Shown piece after piece: positions 36,150 through 43,663 of a DNA stretch of 64,000 nucleotides. Source of the stretch: Xenophilus sp. Marseille-Q4582 (GTDB lineage Bacteria > Pseudomonadota > Gammaproteobacteria > Burkholderiales > Burkholderiaceae_C). Position 1 is the first letter of the stretch; every line of letters begins with the position of its first letter. The notes under the pieces are model-generated. The model made no database searches. It was not told the origin of the DNA and saw only the letters and a list, made by a program, of their open reading frames with translations. Both the position numbers and the translations under genes were made by a program. Location of the stretch: assembly GCF_916700565.1 (NCBI RefSeq), contig NZ_CAKAKO010000002.1:558001-622000 (forward strand), in the 5' to 3' direction.

Positions 36150-36827
36150 TCAGTGCACCTGCGCGGGCGCGAAGCGCTCGAACAGGATGTTGTTTTCGGT
36201 GTGGATGTGCGCCATCAGGTCCTCGCGGAAGGTGCGCAGGCCGGCGTACAGCGCGCGCCAGGTGGTGCAGGCGCCCTGCGGCGCGGCGATGTCGTTCGTC
36301 AGCTCGGCCAGGCGGCGCAGCTCGGCGCCGTGGCTGTCGTGCTCCGCGCGCATCACGCCGATGGGCATGCCCGCCATGCGGCCCTGGCCGCGGGCGAACA
36401 TGGGGAACAGTACCGCTTCCTCCTTGCGCATGTGGCTCTCCAGCTCCTGCGCCATCGCTTCCAGGTGGTCGGCCAGGCCGTGCGGGCAGTCGGCGCGCTC
36501 GCCGTGCACCTGCTCGACCTTGCGCGCCAGGCGGATCAGCTCGGGCAGCTGCTCGCGGTGCACCGCGTGGTAGCGCGCCAGGATGTGGTCGACCAGCTCG
36601 GTGTCGGTGGCCGTGCTCCAGTCCTGCGCGGCGCCGGCCTCGGTGCGCTGCTGCAGCGCCTGCAGCTCGGCGGCGATCGGCTCGGCCGCGATGCCGAGGT
36701 CCTGCGCCGCCGTGCGCAGCGTGCGGTTGCCCGCGCAGCAGAAGTCCAGGTGGTGCTGGTCGAACAGGCGCGTCGCGCCCGGGATGCGGCGGGCCAGTTG
36801 GCCCAGCGATTGGTCGAGGTAGTCCAT
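36150..36827 (-). CDS. ytfE: Di-iron iron-sulfur cluster repair protein (YtfE/RIC, DnrN)
   Basis: 225 residues. N-terminal ScdA-type segment with the paired Cys in HHLDFCCAGNRTL (near residues 25-37), then a hemerythrin-like four-helix domain with His/Glu ligands (HAVHREQLPEL, HMRKEEAVLFP, EHDSHGAEL, HIHTENNILFERF). It repairs iron-sulfur clusters damaged by NO in the cytoplasm. It lies 43 nt after nirK and 25 nt before norB, so it is made along with the enzymes that produce and remove NO. Confidence 0.95.
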   Translation of the reverse strand: MDYLDQSLGQLARRIPGATRLFDQHHLDFCCAGNRTLRTAAQDLGIAAEPIAAELQALQQRTEAGAAQDWSTATDTELVDHILARYHAVHREQLPELIRLARKVEQVHGERADCPHGLADHLEAMAQELESHMRKEEAVLFPMFARGQGRMAGMPIGVMRAEHDSHGAELRRLAELTNDIAAPQGACTTWRALYAGLRTFREDLMAHIHTENNILFERFAPAQVH

Positions 36828-36870
36828 GGGGGTCTCCTTGGTGGGGTGGGTACGTGGGGCGCCGGCCTGC

Positions 36871-38310
36871 TCAGAGCTTCCGGGGCTTGTAGACGCCGGG
36901 CACGCCCTCGCCGGTGACTTCGAGCACGCCGACCGCGCCCTTGGCGGTGCGCGAGAGCGCGTGGTCCACCAGCAGGTAGCTGCCGGGGTGCTCGACCTTG
37001 AGCTCGACGATGGTGGCGCCGCCCGGTGCGACCAGCGTGGTCTGCACGTCGTTCTTCAGGCCGGTGAGCGAGGCCTCGCTGTAGACCTTGTCGAAGATCT
37101 CGCCGATGACGTGGAAGGAGGCCACCTTGTTCGGGCCGCCCACGCCGAAGTAGATGCGCACCGTCTCGCCGACCCTGGCCTGCAGCTTGTGCGTCTTGCT
37201 GAGCGCGCCGACGGCGCCGTTGAAGACGTAGTAGTCGGGCAGCTCGTTGGACATCTTGTCCAGGTCGGGCTCCTGGTGCACCTTGGCGCCGAAGGGCCGG
37301 TGCGTGTACATGTCGCCCTGCATCACGTAGTACTCGCGGTCCACCTTGGCCAGGCCCGCCTCGGGCTCGACCAGGATCATTCCGTACATGCCCGCGGCGA
37401 TGTGCTGCGGCACCAGCGGCGTGGCGCAGTGGTAGACGTACAGGCCGGGGTTGAGCGCCTTGAAGGTGATGGTCTTCTCGGTGCCCGGCGCCACCTGCGT
37501 GTGCTCGCCGCCGCCGTGGCCGCCGGTCACCGCGTGCAGGTCGATGGAGTGGATCGCCTTGCTGTCCTTGGCGTTGGCCAGCGTCAGTTCGATGGTGTCG
37601 CCGACGCGGGCGCGCAGCATCGGGCCGGGCACCTGGCGATCGAAGGTCCAGTAGGTGAAGCTGGTGCCGTCGTCGAGCTTGCCGGCCAGCTCCACCGTCT
37701 CCAGGCGCACCTTCTGCGTCTGCGGCGCGCGCGCGCCGATGGCCGGCGGCACCTTGGCCGGATCGGCGGAGACGTCCACCGCCGCCGGGTCGGCCCCGCG
37801 CTGCGGCACCGGCGCGGGCGTGTACAGCGCCAGGGCCGCGTCGGTGGAGGCGCGGGCCGGGCTGGCGGCCACGGCCTCGCCCGTCACGCGCAGCTTGCCC
37901 TCCATGCCGATCTGCCGGTGGCCGGGCACCGAGCAGAAGTAGCTGAACTCGCCCGGCTGCGTGACCTGGAAGCGCACGCTCTGGCGGCCGGTGCCCGCGC
38001 TGAACTTGGGCGAGGCCACGTTCAGCTCGGTGATGACCAGGTCGTGCTCGGCGCCCTCGCCGCTGTCGAGCAGGATCTCTACCGTGTCGCCCACCGCCGC
38101 GTTCAGCGTGGGGTTGACGGCGCCCTTGTCGTCCACGTAGACCATCTTGCCGTCCACGATGTTGGTGTGCAGCACGAAGCGCTTGACGGCGGCCTGCGCG
38201 GCCTGCGCCGGGGTGGCGGCGGGCGCGCCCGCCTGCTGGGCCGGGACCGCCGTCGCGCACACCAATGCGGCGATGGCCACGGCGATGGGGAGAAGACGTC
38301 GCGGGGACAT
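36871..38310 (-). CDS. nirK: Copper nitrite reductase with fused N-terminal cupredoxin domain
   Basis: 479 residues from the ATG at 38310; signal peptide ends near AVPAQ (residue 25). It reduces nitrite to NO in the periplasm. An extra N-terminal cupredoxin (about residues 40-145) has its own type 1 copper set H89, C126, H131, M136. The NirK core follows: type 1 copper H254, C295, H303, M308; type 2 copper H259, H294, H450; proton-relay D257 and H400. It therefore looks like a three-cupredoxin NirK of the Hyphomicrobium type, with a built-in electron donor domain. A sigma-54 promoter and three NorR sites lie upstream. Confidence 0.96.
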   Translation of the reverse strand: MSPRRLLPIAVAIAALVCATAVPAQQAGAPAATPAQAAQAAVKRFVLHTNIVDGKMVYVDDKGAVNPTLNAAVGDTVEILLDSGEGAEHDLVITELNVASPKFSAGTGRQSVRFQVTQPGEFSYFCSVPGHRQIGMEGKLRVTGEAVAASPARASTDAALALYTPAPVPQRGADPAAVDVSADPAKVPPAIGARAPQTQKVRLETVELAGKLDDGTSFTYWTFDRQVPGPMLRARVGDTIELTLANAKDSKAIHSIDLHAVTGGHGGGEHTQVAPGTEKTITFKALNPGLYVYHCATPLVPQHIAAGMYGMILVEPEAGLAKVDREYYVMQGDMYTHRPFGAKVHQEPDLDKMSNELPDYYVFNGAVGALSKTHKLQARVGETVRIYFGVGGPNKVASFHVIGEIFDKVYSEASLTGLKNDVQTTLVAPGGATIVELKVEHPGSYLLVDHALSRTAKGAVGVLEVTGEGVPGVYKPRKL

Positions 38311-38350
38311 GATGAAACTCTCTCGGTCGGTTGTGTGGATGCCTTCTTCC

Positions 38351-38367
38351 TTGCATGGCGCGCGCCA
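38351..38367 (-). promoter_or_regulatory. Sigma-54 (-24/-12) promoter of nirK
   Basis: On the minus strand TGGCGCGCGCCATGCAA: GG, exactly 10 bases, then GC, with TGGC and TGCA flanks as in the RpoN consensus. The expected start is about 30 nt before the nirK ATG. Confidence 0.75.
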
Positions 38368-38406
38368 GAAAAAATCCCTTTGCATTCAATGGGTTGTAAA
38401 AGTGAT

Positions 38407-38419
38407 GGTTAAAATCACC
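38407..38419. promoter_or_regulatory. NorR-binding site 1
   Basis: GGT-TAAAATC-ACC, matching the GGT-N7-ACC core known for NorR of Ralstonia. It is about 40 bp upstream of the nirK sigma-54 promoter and is embedded in a longer inverted repeat GTGAT/ATCAC (38402-38418). Confidence 0.75.
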
Positions 38420-38431
38420 ATTGCTCAAGAA

Positions 38432-38444
38432 GGTCATAAAGACC
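38432..38444. promoter_or_regulatory. NorR-binding site 2
   Basis: GGT-CATAAAG-ACC; the outer GGTC/GACC makes a perfect palindrome. It starts 25 bp from site 1. Confidence 0.78.
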
Positions 38445-38450
38445 CTGAGA

Positions 38451-38463
38451 GGTATTTATCACC
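38451..38463. promoter_or_regulatory. NorR-binding site 3, abutting the norR start
   Basis: GGT-ATTTATC-ACC, ending immediately before the norR ATG at 38464. Occupancy could also repress norR expression. Confidence 0.75.
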
Positions 38464-40059
38464 ATGAACCCCGTCCACGCCCTGCTGCTGGCCGACCTGG
38501 CGGCCGACCTGCCGGTGGCCGTGCGCTCGCAGCGGCTGGTCGAGACCTTGCGCCTGCACTTCCGCTGCGGCGCGGTGGCCCTGCTGCGGCTGGACGGCGA
38601 GGGCGAGCTGCTGCGCCCCGTGGCGGTGGACGGCCTGACCAGCGACGCGCTCGGCCGGCGCTTCGCGATCAAGGAGCACCCGCGGCTGGCGGCCATCCTG
38701 CAGCGGCGCGAGGTCACCTGCTTCCACCACGACAGCGGCCTGCCCGACCCCTACGACGGCCTGGTGATCGAGCGCGCCGGCGAGCCGCTGCACGTGCACG
38801 ACTGCATGGGCGTGGCGCTGGACCTGGAAGGCCAGCGCTGGGGCGTGCTGACGCTGGACGCGCTGACCGTGGGCACCTTCGACGAGGCCATGCAGCTCGA
38901 ACTGGCGCAGCTGCAGCCGCTGGTCGAGGCGGCCGTGCGCGTGTCGCGGCTGGAGCTGGCGCTGCGCGCCGCCGCGCAGCAGTCGGCCGGCGTGCTGGCG
39001 GCCGGCGGCGCGGCCTCGCGCGAGGAGGGCGAGATCGTCGGCCAGAGCGAGGCCATCGCCCACCTGCTGCACGAGCTGCAGGTGGTGGCCGACTCCGAGC
39101 TGCCCGTGCTGCTGCTGGGCGAGACGGGCGTGGGCAAGGAGCTGTTCGCGCACCGGCTGCACCGCCTGTCGCGGCGCGCGCGCGGGCCGATGGTGCACGT
39201 CAACTGCGCGGCGCTGCCCGAGTCGCTGGCCGAGAGCGAGCTGTTCGGCCACGTGCGCGGCGCCTTCTCCGGCGCAGTGGGCGACCGGCCCGGCCGCTTC
39301 GAGGCGGCCGAGGGCGGCACGCTGTTCCTCGACGAGGTGGGCGAGCTGCCGCTGGCGATCCAGGCCAAGCTGCTGCGCACGCTGCAGAACGGCGAGATCC
39401 AGCGCCTGGGCGCCGACCAGCCGCGCAAGGTGAACGTGCGCGTGATCGCCGCCACCAACCGCAGCCTGCGCGACCAGGTGCGCGACGGCGCCTTCCGCGC
39501 CGACCTGTACCACCGCCTGTCGGTCTACCCGATCCCCATCCCGCCGCTGCGCGAGCGCGGCAGCGACGTGCTGCTGCTGGCGGGCCGTTTCCTCGAACTC
39601 AACTGCGCGCGGCTGGGGCTGCGCAGCCTGCGGCTGTCGGCCGCCGCCGAGGAGGCGCTGCGCAGCTACCCCTGGCCGGGCAACGTGCGCGAGCTGGAGC
39701 ACGTGATCAGCCGCGCCGCGCTCAAGGCCGTCAGCCGCGGCGCGGCGCGTACCGACATCGTGACCCTGGCGCCGGAGCTGCTGGACCTGGACCCGTCGGT
39801 GCTGCCGCCCGCGCCGCCGGGTGCGGCGCCGCTGCCGCCCGCCGCCGTCGCCGGCAGCCTGCGCCGGCAGGTCGAGGCCTGCCAGCGCCAGGCGATCCAC
39901 GAGGCGCTGGCCGCCCACCAGGGCCACTGGGCCGCCGCCGCGCGCGCGCTCGGGCTGGACGCCAGCAACCTGCACAAGCTGGCGCGCCGGCTCGGCCTGA
40001 AGGCCGCCGGCCGGCCCGCGGCGACAATCGCCACCCCGCCGACCGCCGCCGCTTCGTGA
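38464..40059 (+). CDS. norR: Nitric-oxide-responsive sigma-54 activator NorR
   Basis: 531 residues. N-terminal GAF domain (about 1-165) keeps the acidic and Cys residues used for the NO-sensing non-haem iron: [13 protein letters not shown] and LTLDAL. AAA+ domain about 190-415 with Walker A GETGVGKE near 219 and Walker [10 protein letters not shown] near 287. The sigma-54 contact loop reads GAFSGA (266-271) where GAFTGA is expected. C-terminal Fis-type helix-turn-helix ([19 protein letters not shown]). It diverges from the nirK operon across three binding sites. Its stop overlaps the rlmL-like start (GTGA). Confidence 0.95.
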   Translation: MNPVHALLLADLAADLPVAVRSQRLVETLRLHFRCGAVALLRLDGEGELLRPVAVDGLTSDALGRRFAIKEHPRLAAILQRREVTCFHHDSGLPDPYDGLVIERAGEPLHVHDCMGVALDLEGQRWGVLTLDALTVGTFDEAMQLELAQLQPLVEAAVRVSRLELALRAAAQQSAGVLAAGGAASREEGEIVGQSEAIAHLLHELQVVADSELPVLLLGETGVGKELFAHRLHRLSRRARGPMVHVNCAALPESLAESELFGHVRGAFSGAVGDRPGRFEAAEGGTLFLDEVGELPLAIQAKLLRTLQNGEIQRLGADQPRKVNVRVIAATNRSLRDQVRDGAFRADLYHRLSVYPIPIPPLRERGSDVLLLAGRFLELNCARLGLRSLRLSAAAEEALRSYPWPGNVRELEHVISRAALKAVSRGAARTDIVTLAPELLDLDPSVLPPAPPGAAPLPPAAVAGSLRRQVEACQRQAIHEALAAHQGHWAAAARALGLDASNLHKLARRLGLKAAGRPAATIATPPTAAAS

Positions 40060-41297
40060 ACGACCTTTCCCTTTTCCTGCCCTGCGCCGCCGGCGTGGAG
40101 GACTTCCTTGCGCAGGAGGTGCATGCCATCACCGGCCGCGCCGGCGCCGACCTGCAGGTGCTGCGCGCCGGCGTGCGCGTGCACGCCGCCTGGCGCGACG
40201 TGCTGGCGCTCAACCTCAAGAGCCGCCTCGCGCAGCGCGTGCTGGTGGAACTGGCGCACGCCCCCTACCGCAGCGAGGACGATCTGTACGCGGCCGCCGG
40301 CGCGGTCGCCTGGGAGGCCTGGTTCACCCCGCGCCAGACCTTCAAGGTCGAGACCACCGCCGCCGGCAGCCCGCTCAAGAGCCTGAACTTCGCCACCCTG
40401 CGCATCAAGGACGCGGTCGCCGACCGCTTCCGCGCCCGGGCCGGCGGCGTGCGGCCCAGCATCGAGACGCGCAGCCCCGACGTGCGCGTGTTCGCGCACC
40501 TCGCGGCCGACCGGCTGAGCCTGTCGATCGACACCAGCGGCGAGGCCCTGTTCAAGCGCGGCTGGCGCACCGACAAGGGCGATGCGCCGCTCAAGGAGAC
40601 GCTGGCCGCCGCCATGCTCGCCGCCAGCGGCTGGTGGGACCCGGAGACCGGCGCCGTGGCCGACCTGCCCCTGTACGACCCTTGCTGCGGCAGCGGCACG
40701 CTGCCCATCGAGGCCGCGCAGATCGCCGCCGGCCTGCCCGCCGGCGGCCAGCGCCGCTTCGGCTTCGAGCGCCTGCTGCCGCACCGGGCCGAGCCGTGGG
40801 CCGCCCTGCGGGCCGAGGCGCAGGCCGCGGCCACTGCGGCGGCGATGCGCGAGGTACTCATCTTCGGCAGCGACGTCTCGCACCGCATGGTCGACTTCGC
40901 GCAGCGCAACGCCGAGCGCGCGGGCGTGGCCGGCCGCGTGCAGTTGCGCGGCGGCGACGCGCTGCAGCGCATGCCGCCCTCGGAGCGGCCCGGCGTGATG
41001 CTGCTGAACCCGCCCTACGGCGAGCGCATCGCGCCCGGCGGCTTCGCCGGCGCCGGCCGCGGCGCGCGCGAGACGGCGCAGACCGGGGACGACGGCGGCG
41101 AGTTCTTCGCCCGCCTCGCCGCCCACTGGAAGAAGCACTACGCCGGCTGGACCGCCTGGGTGCTCACGCCCGACATGAAGCTGCCGCAGCGCATGCGCCT
41201 GAAGGAGTCGCGCCGCGTGCCGATGTGGAACGGCCCCATCGAGTGCCGCCTGCTGCGCTTCGACATGGTGGCCGGCTCGGCGCGCGAGAAGCCGTGA
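40056..41297 (+). CDS. THUMP-domain rRNA (guanine-N2) methyltransferase, RlmL/RlmK-N-like
   Basis: 413 residues from a GTG start overlapping the norR stop. N-terminal ferredoxin-like/THUMP region (about 1-155) and a C-terminal SAM-dependent methyltransferase with [20 protein letters not shown] near 207 (SAM loop) and the catalytic LLNPPYGER near 315. It resembles the N-terminal half of E. coli RlmKL (23S rRNA m2G2445 enzyme). A housekeeping gene translationally coupled to norR is unusual. It in turn overlaps the PIN gene by 4 nt. Confidence 0.9.
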   Translation: MNDLSLFLPCAAGVEDFLAQEVHAITGRAGADLQVLRAGVRVHAAWRDVLALNLKSRLAQRVLVELAHAPYRSEDDLYAAAGAVAWEAWFTPRQTFKVETTAAGSPLKSLNFATLRIKDAVADRFRARAGGVRPSIETRSPDVRVFAHLAADRLSLSIDTSGEALFKRGWRTDKGDAPLKETLAAAMLAASGWWDPETGAVADLPLYDPCCGSGTLPIEAAQIAAGLPAGGQRRFGFERLLPHRAEPWAALRAEAQAAATAAAMREVLIFGSDVSHRMVDFAQRNAERAGVAGRVQLRGGDALQRMPPSERPGVMLLNPPYGERIAPGGFAGAGRGARETAQTGDDGGEFFARLAAHWKKHYAGWTAWVLTPDMKLPQRMRLKESRRVPMWNGPIECRLLRFDMVAGSAREKP

Positions 41298-41716
41298 CGC
41301 ACGCGCCCGCCGTCGTCCTCGACACCAACATCGTGCTCGACCTCTTCGTCTTCGCCGACGAGGCGGCGGCCGGTTTGCGCGCTGCGCTGGAAGCGGGGGC
41401 GCTGCGCTGGATCGCCACCGCCGAGATGCGCGGCGAGCTGGCCCGGGTGCTGGCCTACCCGCAGATCGCGCCGCGCCTGGCGCACCACGCGCTCAGCGCC
41501 GAGGCGGTGCTGGCGCGCTTCGACCGCCATGCGCGCATCGCCGAGCCGGCGGCCAAGGCCCCCTTCACCTGCAAGGACCCGGACGACCAGCGCTTCGTCG
41601 ACCTGGCCGCCGCGCACGGCGCCTGGCTGCTGAGCAAGGACAAGGCCGTGCTCGCTCTGGCGCGCCGGCTGGCCCGCGTGGGCGCCACGGTGGCGCCGCG
41701 CTGGCCTCAGCCGTAG
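41294..41716 (+). CDS. PIN-domain protein (putative RNase)
   Basis: 140 residues from a GTG that overlaps the methyltransferase stop. PIN fold with acidic residues: Asp10 in VVLDTNIVLDLF, Glu in ATAEMRGEL near 44 and Asp in DPDDQRFVDLA near 97, plus KDKAVL near the end. It belongs to the family annotated as putative toxin of a toxin-antitoxin pair, but no antitoxin gene is present; the neighbours are norR and the methyltransferase gene, so an RNA-processing role is possible. It overlaps the convergent aminotransferase gene by 10 nt. Confidence 0.82.
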   Translation: MTHAPAVVLDTNIVLDLFVFADEAAAGLRAALEAGALRWIATAEMRGELARVLAYPQIAPRLAHHALSAEAVLARFDRHARIAEPAAKAPFTCKDPDDQRFVDLAAAHGAWLLSKDKAVLALARRLARVGATVAPRWPQP

Positions 41717-42633
41717 TCCACCTCGTCGCGGTACGCCGGCTCCTTGCGCAGCGCCCAGTAGGCGTCGTGCAGGCGCTGCGTGACGGGGCCGGGAAAGCAC
41801 GGCAGCGGCACGCCGTCGAGCTTCGCGATGGGCAGCACGCCGCCGCCGGTGGAGCTGAGGAACACCTCGTCGGCCGCGCGCACCTCGGCCACCGGCAGCG
41901 GCGCCACCCGCAGCGGGATGCCCAGCTTTCCGCACAGCTCGATCACCGTGCGGCGCGAGACGCCTTCCAGCACGCCGCGGTCGGCCGTGCGCACCTCGCC
42001 GTCCTTGACGATGAAGACGTTGAAGCCCGGCCCCTCGGCCACGTTGCCCTGCGCATCGACCACGCAGCTCGTGTCGCGGCCGCGGTCGTAGGCGTCGAAC
42101 AGCGACTGCACCAGGTCGATCCAGTGGTAGTTCTTCACCGTCGGGTCGACCGACTCGGGTGCGATGCGCACGCGCTCGCTGATGTGCAGGTCGATGCCCT
42201 CGCGCTGCTTGTCGGGCGAGGCGATCCACACGTAGGGCAGGGCATAGGCGTAGAAGCGGTTCTCGGCCAGCCGCGGGTCGCGCGCGCCGTACTTCGTGGG
42301 AGGCGGCACGCCGCGCGTGCACACCATCGCGACGTAGCAGTCCTTCAGGCCCGAGGCGCGCACGCAGCCGTGCAGGATGGCGCGCAGCGCCTCGCGGCTG
42401 TACGGGATCGACATGCGCATCTTCTCCAGGCTGGCGAAGAAGCGGTCCATGTGCGTGTCGAGCCGGAAGAAGGCGCCCTCCCAGGTGCTGGCCACGTCGT
42501 AGGTGGCGTCGGAGCGGGTGAAGCCCCAGTCGAACAGCGAGACCTTCGCTTCCGACAGCGGCACGTAGGCGCCGTCGGCGAAGGCGCAGCCGCCTTCGTG
42601 CAGGCCGGTGGGCGGGGTGGGAGGCAGGGTCAT
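41707..42633 (-). CDS. Class IV PLP-dependent aminotransferase
   Basis: 308 residues. Fold-type IV transaminase (D-amino acid / branched-chain amino acid transaminase group). The PLP Lys is expected in VKNYHWIDLVQS near residue 168; other marks are RLDTHMDRFFAS near 57, NVAEGPGFNVF near 197 and EVFLSSTGGGVLPI near 255. Substrate preference cannot be fixed. It is followed by the kinase-like gene upstream (26 nt gap), possibly one transcript. Confidence 0.9.
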   Translation of the reverse strand: MTLPPTPPTGLHEGGCAFADGAYVPLSEAKVSLFDWGFTRSDATYDVASTWEGAFFRLDTHMDRFFASLEKMRMSIPYSREALRAILHGCVRASGLKDCYVAMVCTRGVPPPTKYGARDPRLAENRFYAYALPYVWIASPDKQREGIDLHISERVRIAPESVDPTVKNYHWIDLVQSLFDAYDRGRDTSCVVDAQGNVAEGPGFNVFIVKDGEVRTADRGVLEGVSRRTVIELCGKLGIPLRVAPLPVAEVRAADEVFLSSTGGGVLPIAKLDGVPLPCFPGPVTQRLHDAYWALRKEPAYRDEVDYG

Positions 42634-42658
42634 GGCGGATGTCCTCGGGGGCGTCGTG

Positions 42659-43567
42659 TCAGGAGCTGGATGCCGGGCTCAGGTGCCACTGCGCCAGCAG
42701 CCGCGCCACCGCGCGCACGCGCTGGGTGTCGCGGCCCCAGCGGCGCCCGCGCGGCAGCCGGCGCAGCCAGCGCATGCGCTGCGCCGCGATGGCGATGCGG
42801 TGGCGCACCTCGGGGTCGGCCGGCGCCAGCGCGGCGTGCCAGTCGGCGCGCGCGGCCTGCGGCGCGGCGGCGTCGATCAGCAGCGCGGTGGAATGCAGGT
42901 AGCTCAGCCAGTCGCGCGCCTGGCATTCGGCCAGCGACAGCACCTCGCCCGGGTCGTCCTCGAAGTCGATGAAGCCGATCACGCCGTCGGGGCAGTGCAT
43001 GAGGTTGCGCGCGAAGGCCTGGCTCAGGTAGGCGCCGCGCGCATGCACGGCCGCGATGGCGCGCAGCCCTTCGCGCCAGGCGGCCAGCAGCGCGACCGGG
43101 CCCTGGGCCACCGCCTGCTCCAGCCGTTCGTTGAACACGGTCGCGGCGCGGCCCTCCTGCCCGAGGTCCGAGATCAGCAGGCCCTCGCGCGTTTGGGCCA
43201 GCACGCGCGGCACGCGCAGGCCCGATTCGGCCAGCGCGCGCAGGCGGCGCGCTTCGGTGGCGATGGCGGCTTCCCCGCCCAGGTTGGGCACGGGCGTGAG
43301 CATGTCCAGCCGCAGCGTGCGCGCGATCAGCGCCAGCAGCCGGTAGCGCAGGCGGCTGTGGCGCGGCCCGGCCTTCTTGAGCCACACGCGCTCGCCGCCG
43401 ATGCGGTGGGCGGCCACGCCCGTGGCCTGCTGCGGCAGCATGCGGCGCAGGAAGGCGCTGTAGTCCTCATGGCCCGGCGCGGGTTCGGGCTGTGCGCCCA
43501 GGGCGGCGGGCGTGCTCGCGGGGCCGCGTCGGGCCTGCGGGCTGCGCGGTCGTCGCAGCGGATTCAT
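42659..43567 (-). CDS. Protein-kinase-like hypothetical protein
   Basis: 302 residues, not firmly recognised. A central region looks like a small bacterial kinase/lipopolysaccharide-kinase fold: a Lys in RVWLKKAG near 63, a hinge-like LLISDLG near 130, an HARGAYLSQAFARNLM catalytic-loop-like stretch near 175, and a metal-binding-like FIDFEDDPGEVL near 198. The C-terminus is Arg/Trp-rich. It could phosphorylate a small molecule or lipid A core sugar; this is inference. The first 35 residues are basic and Pro-rich and may not all be translated. Confidence 0.65.
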   Translation of the reverse strand: MNPLRRPRSPQARRGPASTPAALGAQPEPAPGHEDYSAFLRRMLPQQATGVAAHRIGGERVWLKKAGPRHSRLRYRLLALIARTLRLDMLTPVPNLGGEAAIATEARRLRALAESGLRVPRVLAQTREGLLISDLGQEGRAATVFNERLEQAVAQGPVALLAAWREGLRAIAAVHARGAYLSQAFARNLMHCPDGVIGFIDFEDDPGEVLSLAECQARDWLSYLHSTALLIDAAAPQAARADWHAALAPADPEVRHRIAIAAQRMRWLRRLPRGRRWGRDTQRVRAVARLLAQWHLSPASSS

Positions 43568-43663
43568 GCGTGTCCTCTCACGCCCGCGACGATAGCAAAG
43601 TGCGCACCGCCCGCTTTCGCCGGCGGGACCGTCCGCTTTGCGGCCCCAGCGTGGCCGCGGGGC

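Noticed and set aside
33266-36892. A 1208-codon open frame on the plus strand opposite norB and ytfE
   Set aside because: It is antisense to strongly supported genes and its translation is compositionally biased (His/Gln/Arg/Ala-rich), as expected in very GC-rich DNA.
38402-38418. GTGAT/ATCAC as an FNR/Dnr-type box
   Set aside because: The spacer is 7 rather than 4 and the half-sites differ from TTGAT; GGT-N7-ACC fits better and recurs three times.
41294-41716. PIN gene as half of a toxin-antitoxin system
   Set aside because: There is no small antitoxin gene on either side; its partner by overlap is an rRNA methyltransferase gene.
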